Assembly: GCA_902784065.1 (NCBI GenBank)
Contig: CACZTJ010000008.1
Coordinates: 31,761-95,760 of the forward strand
Length of the DNA: 64,000 bases
Reading direction: 5' to 3'
DNA from: an uncultured Prevotellaceae bacterium
Lineage (GTDB): Bacteria > Bacteroidota > Bacteroidia > Bacteroidales > Bacteroidaceae
Shown: positions 8,374 to 17,664 of the stretch, piece by piece
Position numbering within the stretch: the stretch's first letter is position 1
How the letters are laid out: each line of letters begins with the position of its first letter
Position numbers and translations under genes: made by a program
The notes under the pieces: model-generated
Databases searched by the model: none
What the model saw: the letters and a program-made list of their open reading frames with translations, nothing else
Told to the model about the DNA's origin: nothing

Positions 8374-11238
8374 TTAGTACCACTGCACAGCGTTCGAGTA
8401 GCTACTGCGCTTATCATACTTCAGGGCATCTGTCAGCGTCGCTGCATTACACCTGAACGAGAAATTATAGCTGGTATAAGGTGCAAGCACCACCGAGCAC
8501 GACATATTGAAACAGTGCAGATCACGACTGAGTGAAGCAGTAGTCATGGAAATCTTATGGTTATCAAAGTCATAACCAGAAGAGAAGTTGATGTTCCATC
8601 CGTCGCTGATACGCACGTTACCACTCACATTCAGATTCTGGGTGAACTTATACGGATAGCGCATGGTATCATAGTTGAACTTCTTCACATTCATATCCTC
8701 ACGAATGTTAAAACCATAGCCGATACTCAGACTCCAAGGCATGTTGAAAATCATATAACCGTCATCATCCGTTTCGGCCTTATCGTGCTTGCCCCTGCCG
8801 GCAGCATGCTTGGCTTTCTCCATATCCTTATCGATGTTCGACTCTGCGGCTGTCTCCCACTCATCGTCATCATCGTCTGATTTCTTTTTCTTGTCTTTCT
8901 TATCCACTTTCTCACCCCTGAGTCGCTTGAAGAAGTTCATCACCTTCTCATTATTCAGTGTATAAGAGAGGTTCTGGGAGAGCCCCGTGAAACGACCGAA
9001 CTTACCCTGTTGCCAATAGGTGACATGTTCACTCTCATGAGGCACAGCGCCCACACTATCCGCTTCATAGACATACGACTTGAATACCGTACTGATGTTC
9101 AGGGTGTAACTCTTTGAGAGCTTTAAGCGCAGCACAGCGTTCAGGTCACCAAGAGGACGGATGTCGGTGGCGAAGTTATAATAGGATGACAACTTGAACT
9201 CATCGATCAGCGAGATCTTCTTCACGCCCGTAGAGTCGTCGTCACTCCTGATCTTCATCTCGACATTATTACCAATCTCGACATTCATCATACCCGTCTT
9301 TCCCTTACCCGGATAGCCAAAGGCTGAACCCTGATAAGGACTGTACTCCACCATCGACACATTACCTTGGGCATCAGTCTTCTGGTAGTAATCATAATAG
9401 CCATAGCGCCTTTCACCGAAGTCCGGTGCATACGAGAAACTCACCGTAGGCGTGATGACGTGACGGATCGTCTGAATCTTGTCGCCGAAGATCTTACGAC
9501 TGGGAATCCAGAAACCATAGAGCTTTGTAGAAAGACCCAAGTTCAGACTCCAGTTATAGACATTATAGAATCCGCTGATGGTATCGCTCACCTCACTCTG
9601 TTTATTCTCATCCCACGACTTATGGATCTTGCGGAAATAGGTACGGTCAGTGAAGCTGAACGAGGGAGTCACGTTCAGATAACCGAAAAGCGAGAAGTTG
9701 CCTTTGATGGGAATCTGATGAAGCATACCATTCTGCCAGTCCTTATTCAACTTCGACTTTAATATCAGATCCTCCTTGGTGTTGATCTCATTCTTAATCT
9801 GACCGGTATAACTGAAGGAGATCTTCTCATACCAACGCTCTGAACCGGCAGCTTTCTTCCGCTTGAAGGGATAGACTGGCGAGATAGAGATATCCATGTT
9901 AGGCAATGTGAGCGCAAGGGTGGAGTCACGCATATTCTGAGTGATATTCGTCTGTACGCCCAGCGTCATGCCAATACTGGAGAAGCGTGTCTGCCAGGAG
10001 ACAGATGAGGTACGGGTGGATTGCGTAAGCGCCTGCGGATTATACATCGAAGTGAGGTTATTGCGCTCATACGACGATGTGGCGAAATTCACTCTGGCAC
10101 TCAGACTGCTATAGGGATTGGCCTTTGCATCCTGACTATGCGTCCACTGGATCTTAAAACTGGTTTCCTTCGCGTAGTCTTTCTCGTTCTTCTCACCTTT
10201 GACGCTGTTCTGATAACTGGCCAGGAAAGAGCCGTTATATCTGTAGCGTTTTCGGTAGTTCGACGCTGCAGTCAAGCCCCAAGAGCCTTTCGTATAGATT
10301 TCGCCAATCAGCTTCAAGTCGACCTTATCATTGATGGCGAAATAGTAACCACCATCACGCAGGTAGAAACCTCTCTCCATCTCATCACCGTAAGTCGGCA
10401 TGATCAGACCACTGGAGTAGCTTTTCGTAAAGGGGAAGAAGCCATAAGGCACAGCTAAAGGCAGGGGCACATCAGCCACCACGAGATAGGCCGGACCAAA
10501 CACCACATCCTTACCTGGACGAACCTTCGCACGCGAGAGTGCTAGATAGAAGTCGGGATGCGGATCGTCACAGGTGGTATAGCGACCATGCTGGAGGTAC
10601 ATCTCACCATTGGCACCACGCTTGGAGAGCTCACTGGTAAGGAAGCCCTCATCCTGCTGGGTATAGACCTGCGAGATCAGACCTTTCTTCGATTTGAAGT
10701 TAAAGGCCATCGTATCGCTCTCATACTCGTCACTACCCATCTTGAACACAGGGGTACCTGTCAGCTCCCGAGTGGTGGTGTCCATCGCGCCTGTGGCATA
10801 CACCTGATTGCTGTCAAGACTCAGCGAGATCCGTTCACTCTCCAGATCCATATTCTGGTACTTCACCTTCGAGGAGCCATAGAGATTGGCTTTCTTGGCA
10901 AGTGCGTTATAGGTCAGAGAGTCGCTGGCAGAGTAATCCACGGGAGAGTCGATACCATTCTTACGACTACGGTTGATACTGTCGAGTTCCAGCGAATCAT
11001 CCACCGCCTTGTTATGCTTATAGATGGCCAGTTCGAGCGAGTCCATCGTCGAAGTGTCGCGCTTGGTCTTCGCGCTGGCCTCCACACGATCCGAGAGAAT
11101 GGTATCTACCTTTTGAGGCGAAACGGAGTCTTTCACATAATCCTGTTTGACACTTTTCGAATAAAGCGCCAAAGGTCCTTCTGCCATCATCATGACGATA
11201 GCAAAAAGCATAAGGATTAGAGCTGACTTCCTTTTCAC
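8374..11238 (-). CDS. lptD: Outer-membrane LPS assembly protein LptD (Bacteroidetes type)
   Basis: A 954-residue outer-membrane protein with an N-terminal signal/anchor segment. Residues ~125-260 are the OstA-like periplasmic domain (MDLESERISLSLDSNQVYA, then VFKMGSDEYESDTMAFNFKS), followed by VPYGFFPFTKSYSSGLIMPT, a stretch typical of LptD. The rest is a long beta-barrel ending in an aromatic residue (AVQWY). It inserts lipopolysaccharide or lipooligosaccharide into the outer leaflet with LptE. An acidic Lys/Asp-rich loop (KKKSDDDDDEWETAAE) interrupts the barrel near residues 790-805 and is probably surface exposed. It has its own promoter and is followed by the antiporter gene. Confidence 0.9.
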   Translation of the reverse strand: MKRKSALILMLFAIVMMMAEGPLALYSKSVKQDYVKDSVSPQKVDTILSDRVEASAKTKRDTSTMDSLELAIYKHNKAVDDSLELDSINRSRKNGIDSPVDYSASDSLTYNALAKKANLYGSSKVKYQNMDLESERISLSLDSNQVYATGAMDTTTRELTGTPVFKMGSDEYESDTMAFNFKSKKGLISQVYTQQDEGFLTSELSKRGANGEMYLQHGRYTTCDDPHPDFYLALSRAKVRPGKDVVFGPAYLVVADVPLPLAVPYGFFPFTKSYSSGLIMPTYGDEMERGFYLRDGGYYFAINDKVDLKLIGEIYTKGSWGLTAASNYRKRYRYNGSFLASYQNSVKGEKNEKDYAKETSFKIQWTHSQDAKANPYSSLSARVNFATSSYERNNLTSMYNPQALTQSTRTSSVSWQTRFSSIGMTLGVQTNITQNMRDSTLALTLPNMDISISPVYPFKRKKAAGSERWYEKISFSYTGQIKNEINTKEDLILKSKLNKDWQNGMLHQIPIKGNFSLFGYLNVTPSFSFTDRTYFRKIHKSWDENKQSEVSDTISGFYNVYNWSLNLGLSTKLYGFWIPSRKIFGDKIQTIRHVITPTVSFSYAPDFGERRYGYYDYYQKTDAQGNVSMVEYSPYQGSAFGYPGKGKTGMMNVEIGNNVEMKIRSDDDSTGVKKISLIDEFKLSSYYNFATDIRPLGDLNAVLRLKLSKSYTLNISTVFKSYVYEADSVGAVPHESEHVTYWQQGKFGRFTGLSQNLSYTLNNEKVMNFFKRLRGEKVDKKDKKKKSDDDDDEWETAAESNIDKDMEKAKHAAGRGKHDKAETDDDGYMIFNMPWSLSIGYGFNIREDMNVKKFNYDTMRYPYKFTQNLNVSGNVRISDGWNINFSSGYDFDNHKISMTTASLSRDLHCFNMSCSVVLAPYTSYNFSFRCNAATLTDALKYDKRSSYSNAVQWY

Positions 11239-11264
11239 ACCTGTAATCTTTCGTTTTTACGCTG

Positions 11265-11294
11265 CAAAAGTACAATAAAATAGGGGAACTACAA
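11265..11294 (-). promoter_or_regulatory. lptD promoter
   Basis: Minus-strand TTG (11294-11292), a 19-base spacer and TACTTTTG (11272-11265) match the Bacteroidetes consensus. A small AGGGGAA/TTCCCCT inverted repeat overlaps the -33 side. Confidence 0.75.
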
Positions 11295-11411
11295 AATTCC
11301 CCTCCTACTTTTTTACTTTTTTTCGTTTTATTATTGATACTTCGTATCGAGCCTGCTCACGTTCGGCATAGCTGATGCAAGCATCGCTCTGCTCTTACTT
11401 AATCGCAGCCT

Positions 11412-11948
11412 TCACTCAAAAAGATCCACCCATTTCTGAAATCTGCGCACCCCATCCCAGCCAAATTTCTCCAGACTCTGCATCGCCTGTACCACAGAAC
11501 GCTCAGTGCCCGGACGGGTCTTGGAATAGAACTTATCGGCATAGCACACCACCTGTTCCTCTAAGGCGATAGGCATATAATCCTGGTGAGGCAAGGGCAG
11601 CTGTTGCTGCTCGATATCCCATTGCGTGAGACCAGTTCCCGTGTGACGTTCACACACCAGTGCATGACGCTCCCACCCTTCTTGCCGAAGAATCTCTGCA
11701 CCCAGTATCCCATGACGGATATAAGGTTCTGTACCAAAACATTGAATCCCAGGAGCATTGCAGCGGAAGATACCGATATCGTGAAGCATCGAGGCTTCCT
11801 CAAGAAACTCCTCATCAAGCTTCAACTCCGGATGAGCCTTGGCAATCTTCAGACTGCGGTCGGCCACCTGGCGACTATGTACTAACAATATCCGTCGGAG
11901 TTCATTCTCCGACGGATAATATTTATCTATAATAGACTGATAATCCAT
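11412..11948 (-). CDS. HD-domain phosphohydrolase
   Basis: A 178-residue cytoplasmic metal-dependent phosphohydrolase of the HD superfamily. The metal ligands appear in order: LLVHSRQVADRS (first His), ASMLHDIGIF (HD pair), RHGILGAEIL, ERHTGTG and CYADKFYSK (final Asp). Such proteins act on nucleotides or phosphorylated signals; I cannot name the substrate. The ATG at 11948 (MDYQSII) is chosen over an ATG at 12002, whose upstream residues come from GC-rich intergenic sequence. It follows the carboxyltransferase-biotinyl gene by 47 bp on the same strand and is probably cotranscribed with it. Confidence 0.85.
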   Translation of the reverse strand: MDYQSIIDKYYPSENELRRILLVHSRQVADRSLKIAKAHPELKLDEEFLEEASMLHDIGIFRCNAPGIQCFGTEPYIRHGILGAEILRQEGWERHALVCERHTGTGLTQWDIEQQQLPLPHQDYMPIALEEQVVCYADKFYSKTRPGTERSVVQAMQSLEKFGWDGVRRFQKWVDLFE

Positions 11949-11995
11949 AATTTCTCGTTTGATTTCTCCCCCGCGGCGCGGGGGAGAAACAATGA

Positions 11996-13774
11996 TTAAC
12001 AACGTTCAATCCATGCAATCGTGTCACCCTGACGGATCTTCTGTCCGGGCTTCACACTGATGTCCACCAGCTTACCACCGAGGGCTGCAGGAATCTCCAC
12101 AATCTCTCCCCACTTGGTCTGGAGGTAGCAGAAGATATCACCTTCCTGATACTTCTGACCGATGAACGGTTCAATACAAGCAGCAGGAACGCCCTCACCA
12201 CCAAAGCTCCAGATGAGCTGTCCGTCCAGCGGACTCTTCACAGCATCAGCCTTGGCATGCTTCAGGGCATCAATCTCCTCCTGAGAGATCTTCTTGCCGC
12301 CACCCAACTTAGCGTCCTTTGCCTTCTGGATATCGGCGAGCAACTGCTTCTTGGCCTGACCGCTCATAAACGGACGGTACTGCTCTGGATGCATAGCCAA
12401 CTCGAAGAGCTCCTCGTCATCCGGTCCATAAGCCCAACCGTTCTCGTCCATCTCCTTGCGGAAACCGTCGAGGGCATTGGGAATCAGCGTATGCGGATCG
12501 GCATCCGTAAACTCACGTTTCTGCTTCTGAGCCAGTTCTATCAACTCAGGTGCAATCTCTCCAGGTACCTTACCACTCTTACCGAGGATCATACCCCAGA
12601 TGGCATCATCCATCATCACGTAACGGCCCTTGCCCTGCTCCATCGTGAGGAGGTTCATCAGGGCGATATTCTTAGTGTATTGTGAGAACGGCGTCACCAA
12701 TGGGGGATAACCCACCTTCGGCCATACGTACTCTACCTCGTTGAACAGCTTCACCAGCATATCGTCCATCGTGAGTGTTGGCTCACCCTTCTTCTCACGC
12801 AGCTTGTTAATCATGCTTTGGATCGGACCGAGGTCAGCCATCATCGAACCCATCATACCACCAGGCAGACCGCTACCGAGCAGCAGACTCGACATGTGCT
12901 TGTTGGCAGGATTGATGAAATAGCCAAGCCAGTCGTCGATAAACTCCTGCGTCAGCGTACGGGCCTGCATATAGGCATTCATATTCAGGTCAGCCACCTC
13001 AAAGCCCTCGTTCTTCAGCATCGAACGGACAGAGATGATATCCGGATGAACCTTACCCCATGACAACGGCTCGATAGCAGTATCGATGATGTCAGCACCG
13101 TTGTTACAAACCTCGAGGATAGAAGCCATCGAGAGACCAGGACCAGAGTGTCCGTGATACTGAATGATGATATCGGGATGCTTGGTCTTGATAGCCTTCG
13201 TCAGAGCGCCCAACATGGCAGGCTGTCCGATACCGGCCATATCCTTCAGACAGATCTCCTCTGCACCGGCAGCAATCACCTCGTCGGCAATGGCAGCGTA
13301 GTACGCTACGGTATGCACGGGTGAAGTGGTGATACACAGGGTAGCCTGCGGGGTCATACCACCTTCCTTAGCCCACTTGATACTGGGGATGATGTTACGC
13401 GTATCGTTCAAACCACAGAAGATACGGGTGATGTCAACACCCTGGGCATGTTTCACCTTATACATCAGTGCACGCACGTCGTCAGGCACGGGATACATGC
13501 GGAGTGCATTAAGGCCGCGATCCAGCATGTGTGTTTTAATACCCACCTCATTGAAAGGCTTACAGAAAGCACGTACTGCCAGATTGGGGTTCTCACCTGC
13601 CATCAGGTTTACTTGCTCAAAGGCACCGCCATTGGTTTCTACACGGGCAAAACAACCCATATCGATGATTGCAGGGGCTACACGCTCCAACTGGTCCTTA
13701 CGGGGCTGGAATTTACCAGATGACTGCCACATGTCTCTATACACGAGACTGAATTGAATCTTCTTCTTTGCCAT
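11996..13774 (-). CDS. Carboxyltransferase-biotinyl protein (oxaloacetate decarboxylase alpha / pyruvate carboxylase subunit B-like)
   Basis: At 592 residues it has the two-part build of this family. Residues ~1-300 are the HMGL-like TIM-barrel carboxyltransferase, with the family RDxxQS signature as VYRDMWQSSGKF near residue 11, AEEICLKDMAG (metal/lysine region), and IIQYHGHSGPGLSMASIL (metal-binding HxH). Then comes the PYC/OADA domain (GSGLPGGMMGSMMADL). The C-terminal ~75 residues fold like a biotinyl domain (SPLDGQLIWSFGGEG). The expected EAMKM biotin site reads LQTKWGE, so a lysine is present but in a non-standard context. The family moves a carboxyl group between oxaloacetate or pyruvate and biotin, sometimes coupled to Na+ export; no membrane subunit genes are nearby. 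Confidence 0.85.
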   Translation of the reverse strand: MAKKKIQFSLVYRDMWQSSGKFQPRKDQLERVAPAIIDMGCFARVETNGGAFEQVNLMAGENPNLAVRAFCKPFNEVGIKTHMLDRGLNALRMYPVPDDVRALMYKVKHAQGVDITRIFCGLNDTRNIIPSIKWAKEGGMTPQATLCITTSPVHTVAYYAAIADEVIAAGAEEICLKDMAGIGQPAMLGALTKAIKTKHPDIIIQYHGHSGPGLSMASILEVCNNGADIIDTAIEPLSWGKVHPDIISVRSMLKNEGFEVADLNMNAYMQARTLTQEFIDDWLGYFINPANKHMSSLLLGSGLPGGMMGSMMADLGPIQSMINKLREKKGEPTLTMDDMLVKLFNEVEYVWPKVGYPPLVTPFSQYTKNIALMNLLTMEQGKGRYVMMDDAIWGMILGKSGKVPGEIAPELIELAQKQKREFTDADPHTLIPNALDGFRKEMDENGWAYGPDDEELFELAMHPEQYRPFMSGQAKKQLLADIQKAKDAKLGGGKKISQEEIDALKHAKADAVKSPLDGQLIWSFGGEGVPAACIEPFIGQKYQEGDIFCYLQTKWGEIVEIPAALGGKLVDISVKPGQKIRQGDTIAWIERC

Positions 13775-13805
13775 AGATATTAGTTCTCAAATATAATTAT
13801 GAGTG

Positions 13806-13813
13806 CAAATGTA
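13806..13813 (-). promoter_or_regulatory. -7 element of the carboxyltransferase gene
   Basis: Minus-strand TACATTTG fits TAnnTTTG and lies 31 bases before the ATG. TTG about 22 bases further upstream could be the -33 box. Confidence 0.55.
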
Positions 13814-13882
13814 GCAATAATATCTGAAATATCAGCAATTATGCCGATAATTTTTAGCATTTTTTGCAAGGCAAGGCTGAAT

Positions 13883-13926
13883 CTTCATTTTCTTTCTGTC
13901 ACCAGAAAGAAAACCGAAGCAAAAGA
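13883..13926. repeat. Dispersed hairpin repeat, copy 1
   Basis: A 44-base sequence containing the stem TTTCTTTCTG-TCAC-CAGAAAGAAA and the tail ACCGAAGCAAAAGA. The same 44 bases recur in the same orientation at 42911-42954. It forms the left border of the inverted-repeat knot that follows. Confidence 0.85.
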
Positions 13927-13929
13927 AAG

Positions 13930-14430
13930 AGCGCGAAAACGTCCTGAGCTCGGAGGCCGGAACACAAATTCTTCAAATCACTCAATGAACTCGCTTCGCT
14001 CAAACAGCATTTCGTATTTCGTTCCTCAGATTGCATCCTGCAATCAGAGACTCAATAGCGATTCAAAGAATTTACATTCCTCTAAAGACCTCCTCGTGCG
14101 GAATGTTTTCGATCGAAGAGAGGAAACATGGAGTACGAAGTGCGGTAATCGGCTTGCCGCTTCGCTTGCGAAGAATGTTTTCGAATGAAATGAGGAAACT
14201 TACGCACTGTGCGGTAATTTGAGAAAAAGAAAGTAATTCCCAAAACATTCCGCACGAGGAGGTATTTATAGGATGTACTATTATCGGAATCTTCTTCGAT
14301 TCTTGTGTCGCGTAAGCGAGACAAGCAAATCGACATGAGAAGCTGTCTGAGCGAAGCGAGTTCTTTGAATGATTACGATAATCGGACATACGGCCTCCGA
14401 GACAGGACGTTTTGGAAAATACTTTCTTTT
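13930..14430. repeat. Noncoding 500-bp complex of nested inverted and direct repeats
   Basis: No real gene is visible in 13775-14445. The left arm contains AAAACGTCCTGAGCTCGGAG (from 13936), then ACTCGCTTCGCTCA, then ACCTCCTCGTGCGGAATG (from 14088). The same blocks return inverted in the right arm, as CATTCCGCACGAGGAGGT (from 14246), TGAGCGAAGCGAGT and CTCCGAGACAGGACGTTTT (to 14414). The centre has a direct repeat, AATGTTTTCGA...GAGGAAAC...GTGCGGTAAT, at about 14102 and 14169. Small open frames cross it but share no codon pattern with neighbours. Confidence 0.75.
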
Positions 14431-14445
14431 TCGTTCCCGCGAGGG

Positions 14446-14907
14446 TTACTTGAAAGTGTGATTTATGAATCGCTGTTCGGCGAGGGTTTCGTATTTTGTG
14501 CCGGGACGACCGTAGTTGGCATAAGGATAGATACTGATACCACCACGCGGAGTGAAGAGACCGATCACCTCGATATACTTCGGCTCCATCAACTTCACCA
14601 GATCCTTCATAATCACATTCACACAATCCTCATGGAAATCCCCATGATTACGGAAACTGAACAGATAAAGCTTCAGACTCTTGCTCTCCACCATCCGCTC
14701 ACCGGGAATATACATGATCTTGATCTCCGCAAAGTCAGGCTGACCCGTTATAGGGCACAACGACGTAAACTCAGGACAGTTGAACTGTACCCAGTAATCA
14801 TTCTCAGGATGCTTGTTCTGGAAAGTCTCCAACATCTCTGGTGCATAATCCATCCTGTACTCAGTCTTCTTACCGAGTGCCTGCAAGCCTTCTACCTCTC
14901 TATTCAT
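14446..14907 (-). CDS. queF: NADPH-dependent 7-cyano-7-deazaguanine reductase QueF
   Basis: Reduces preQ0 to preQ1 in queuosine biosynthesis, the only known nitrile-to-amine reductase. The 153 residues match the short unimodular QueF class of the T-fold. The catalytic Cys is in [16 protein letters not shown], and the NADPH/substrate residues are in [19 protein letters not shown]. Glu of YVPGE-type motifs appears as [15 protein letters not shown]-like sequence ([13 protein letters not shown]). It overlaps the upstream transporter gene by 4 bp, a tight translational coupling that supports joint work in queuosine supply. Confidence 0.96.
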   Translation of the reverse strand: MNREVEGLQALGKKTEYRMDYAPEMLETFQNKHPENDYWVQFNCPEFTSLCPITGQPDFAEIKIMYIPGERMVESKSLKLYLFSFRNHGDFHEDCVNVIMKDLVKLMEPKYIEVIGLFTPRGGISIYPYANYGRPGTKYETLAEQRFINHTFK

Positions 14908-15593
14908 AGATCTTTCACTTTAAATATGTTATACGCCACTTCCATATCATACACATCCTCATGGTCGTGCAACTTCGTAAACTTCACCACACGGATGGTC
15001 ACAGGCAACACCATGATCTCATAAACCGTCTTCAGGGTCACCTGCGTGATAACCAGCGAAGGCATCTCCTCCCAGGGAATCACACCACCCAGAGCCAACG
15101 GGAAGAAGATGAGAGAGTCCGTCAACTCACCGAAGATGGTACTCATCACCGCACGATACGAGAAGTTCCTACCTTTAGAAGAGAGCTTCATCTTACTCAT
15201 CACGTAGGCATTGATAAACGAACCGGCAAGGAACGCCAGGAACGAGGCACCGGCAATACGCGGTGCCAGTCCGAAGATCTGATGGAACCCCTCCTCACCA
15301 TGCCAGTAGGGAGCCCCCGGAATCCAGTCGGCAATCGCCCCAAACACCACGAACAGGAAGTTCATGGCGAAACCCATCCAGATGAGCAGGCGCGTACGAC
15401 CATATCCCCATACCTCGCACACCACATCATTGATGATGTAACTCACGGGAAACACAATCAGACCAGCCGTCATGTTCGCCGGTCCTAACGAAATCTGTTT
15501 TGTCTCGAGTACGTTTGCCGTTATCAGGCAGACGCAGAACAGTATGCCATAAAACATAAACAGCACACTGATTTTTTGATCTTTATGTTTCAT
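14904..15593 (-). CDS. Queuosine precursor transporter, YhhQ/VUT family
   Basis: A 229-residue integral membrane protein with about six hydrophobic segments. Family signatures seen are [20 protein letters not shown] followed by [14 protein letters not shown], and later [12 protein letters not shown]. YhhQ proteins import queuosine precursors such as preQ0 and preQ1. The gene overlaps queF by 4 bp, so this organism probably both imports and reduces preQ0. It is the penultimate gene of the rplY-to-queF operon, 12 bp after the CaCA antiporter. Confidence 0.92.
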   Translation of the reverse strand: MKHKDQKISVLFMFYGILFCVCLITANVLETKQISLGPANMTAGLIVFPVSYIINDVVCEVWGYGRTRLLIWMGFAMNFLFVVFGAIADWIPGAPYWHGEEGFHQIFGLAPRIAGASFLAFLAGSFINAYVMSKMKLSSKGRNFSYRAVMSTIFGELTDSLIFFPLALGGVIPWEEMPSLVITQVTLKTVYEIMVLPVTIRVVKFTKLHDHEDVYDMEVAYNIFKVKDL

Positions 15594-15605
15594 TGTGTGT
15601 TTTTG

Positions 15606-16589
15606 TTAAAGCAGGTAGAACAGCCAGCACATATAGACAGCGAAGCTCGCTATCAGTACACTGCCCTCCCTACGCGATACGTAATATTTGGTGAAGGCAA
15701 ACATCCAGAGCAAGCCCATACTCACCACCATCATGGTCAGATCGACAATCGTGATACCCATGATACGCATGGGGTGCACCACTGCCGTCAGTCCGAGAAT
15801 CAATAAGATATTGAAGACATTCGAGCCAAGCACGTTACCGATGGCAATAGCTGAACGCCCTTTATAAGCAGCCACCACACTCGTTGCCAACTCCGGCAGC
15901 GACGTACCGCCAGCAACAATCGTCAGACCCACCACACTCTGGCGCACACCATAGCGGTGAGCGATATAAGAGGCTGCATTCACAAACAGGTCGCTACCCA
16001 GGATCAGACAAGCCAGTCCCAGCACGATCCAGAAGATGTTACGTCCCAGCTTCGAGTAGTCCTTCGGCATGTCGCGCAGATCCTCAAGCTCCTCCTCAGA
16101 AGGCATCTGTCCCTCTTTCTTCGCCACATTGAAGGTATAGACCATAAACGCGACAAAGGCAAACAGCAGGATAAAACCGTCAGAACGGCTGATCTCGTTA
16201 CCCCAGAGGTGGGGAGAGTTCATATCATCTACACAGAGCAGGGCCAGCAACAAGGCTGCCATCGCTGCCCAGGGGATATCCTTCTTCACCGTCGATTTCG
16301 CAACCACCATCGGTGCCACCACAGCCGAACAGCCCACGATGAGCGTCGTGTTGAAGATATTAGAACCGATCACGTTACCAACGGCCAGATCCGATGTACC
16401 TTTCAGGGCCGACACCAAACTGACAAACAACTCGGGCGCCGATGTGCCGGCAGCAACGATCGTCAGACCGATGATAATCTCAGGCACGTTCAAACTACGC
16501 GCCAGCGACGAGGCACCCTCCGTCAAGCGGTCAGCACCCCACAGCACCAAGGCGATACCCACAATGATATAAGCAATGTTGATCAGCAT
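15606..16589 (-). CDS. Calcium/sodium antiporter, CaCA family (YrbG-like)
   Basis: A 327-residue inner-membrane protein with two homologous halves of about five helices each. The alpha-1 repeat reads IVAAGTSAPELFVSLVSALKG with VGNVIGSNIFNTTLI. The alpha-2 repeat reads VAGGTSLPELATSVVAAYKG with IGNVLGSNVFNILLI. These two Glu-containing repeats form the ion pathway of Na+/Ca2+ exchangers. An acidic cytoplasmic loop (EEELEDLRDMPKD) joins the halves. It sits between the S4 gene (11 bp upstream) and the YhhQ gene (12 bp downstream) in one operon. Confidence 0.95.
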   Translation of the reverse strand: MLINIAYIIVGIALVLWGADRLTEGASSLARSLNVPEIIIGLTIVAAGTSAPELFVSLVSALKGTSDLAVGNVIGSNIFNTTLIVGCSAVVAPMVVAKSTVKKDIPWAAMAALLLALLCVDDMNSPHLWGNEISRSDGFILLFAFVAFMVYTFNVAKKEGQMPSEEELEDLRDMPKDYSKLGRNIFWIVLGLACLILGSDLFVNAASYIAHRYGVRQSVVGLTIVAGGTSLPELATSVVAAYKGRSAIAIGNVLGSNVFNILLILGLTAVVHPMRIMGITIVDLTMMVVSMGLLWMFAFTKYYVSRREGSVLIASFAVYMCWLFYLL

Positions 16590-16600
16590 ATCATTCTTAT

Positions 16601-17041
16601 TTATTCTTCGTCATCGTCATCATCCCAATCGTCACCGAAGAACGTGTCGAAGTCACCCTCCAACGAGGGCCCTACAAACGCATCCATCTGACGACGGTCT
16701 TTCTTCGTGGGACGACCTGTACCCCTGGCTCTGTTCACGAATCCGCTGATGCGGTTCATCTCCAGCAGCTCATATTGATCGGGCGTCGTCACATTCTCAT
16801 AAATCTCAGGCAGCAGCTTCGCCCCTACCCTTTGCTCGATGGTCTTCAGGATCTTAAACGAGTAGGTCACGGGCGGTTTCCTCACACAGACCGTCTCGCC
16901 AGCCTTCACCGTGTGCGAGGGCTTCACGTTCACGCCCTTGATCGTCACGCGACCGTTCTTACAGGCATCGGCGGCTATCGAGCGCGTCTTGAAGATACGC
17001 GCGGCCCACAGCCATTTGTCAATCCTTGCTACGTCTCCCAT
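16601..17041 (-). CDS. S4-domain RNA-binding protein (Hsp15-like)
   Basis: A small basic protein of 146 residues. The N-terminal S4 domain is clear: RIDKWLWAARIFKTRSIAAD, then GRVTIKGVNVKPSHTVKAG. Hsp15-type proteins bind 50S subunits carrying stalled nascent chains. The C-terminus is strongly acidic (GDDWDDDDDEE). I use the ATG at 17041 (MGDVARID) because the S4 domain begins there; an ATG at 17053 overlaps the end of pth. It lies between pth and the CaCA antiporter in a translation-flavoured operon, which fits a role in ribosome rescue. Confidence 0.9.
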   Translation of the reverse strand: MGDVARIDKWLWAARIFKTRSIAADACKNGRVTIKGVNVKPSHTVKAGETVCVRKPPVTYSFKILKTIEQRVGAKLLPEIYENVTTPDQYELLEMNRISGFVNRARGTGRPTKKDRRQMDAFVGPSLEGDFDTFFGDDWDDDDDEE

Positions 17042-17042
17042 C

Positions 17043-17645
17043 TTACTGTTCACTTTTCACTTCACGTTTCTCACTTCTCTTCCCCAGCTTGTTATACTGG
17101 TTCATCGTGATGTCGATGCCAGCCAGCACGAAACTCTTGATCACCTCCACAGCCGTATCGATACTCGGCTGCAGCGCCTCCAGCTCCTCCTCGCTATACT
17201 TGCCCAGCACCCAGTCCACCTGCATGCCACGCGGGAAATCGTTGCCGATACCCATCCGCAGACGGGCATAGTCCTGACCGATCAGCTGCTGGATATGTCC
17301 CAGACCGTTGTGCCCGCCATTCGAGCCATTGGCCTTCAGGCGGAACTGTCCTAACGGCAGCGCCACCTCGTCGCTGATCACCAGCAAGCGGCTCTGGTCG
17401 ATATTCTCCTTGTTCAGCCAGTATCTCACGGCGTTACCGCTCAGGTTCATGAAGGTTGATGGCTTGAGCAGGATCACTTTCCGACCTTTGAGCGACGTCT
17501 CGGCCACAAAACCGTAGCGCTTGTCCTCAAAAGAAATATTGGACGCCTTCGCAAAAGCGTCCAATACCATAAATCCTGTATTGTGGCGGGTCAGTTCGTA
17601 TTCGTCACCAACATTACCCAAGCCAACAATCAAGTACTTGTCCAT
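17043..17645 (-). CDS. pth: Peptidyl-tRNA hydrolase
   Basis: Cleaves peptidyl-tRNA released from stalled ribosomes. The 200 residues start with [20 protein letters not shown], containing the GLGNxG motif and, just after, HNTGFMVLD with the catalytic His. Further signatures are [13 protein letters not shown] and the [12 protein letters not shown] loop. The C-terminal tail ([12 protein letters not shown]) is charged and probably disordered. It follows rplY by 19 bp and just touches the S4 gene. Confidence 0.97.
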   Translation of the reverse strand: MDKYLIVGLGNVGDEYELTRHNTGFMVLDAFAKASNISFEDKRYGFVAETSLKGRKVILLKPSTFMNLSGNAVRYWLNKENIDQSRLLVISDEVALPLGQFRLKANGSNGGHNGLGHIQQLIGQDYARLRMGIGNDFPRGMQVDWVLGKYSEEELEALQPSIDTAVEVIKSFVLAGIDITMNQYNKLGKRSEKREVKSEQ

Positions 17646-17664
17646 GCGCCGAACAGTTCAGTGA

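Noticed and set aside
11300-11411. Small RNA or gene between lptD and the HD gene
   Set aside because: Apart from a T-rich stretch and a fragment resembling common Prevotella intergenic sequence, no promoter, hairpin or coding frame supports one.
14072-14626. Minus-strand frame of 184 codons across the repeat knot
   Set aside because: It overlaps queF out of frame and follows the inverted repeats; no coding pattern or family motif.
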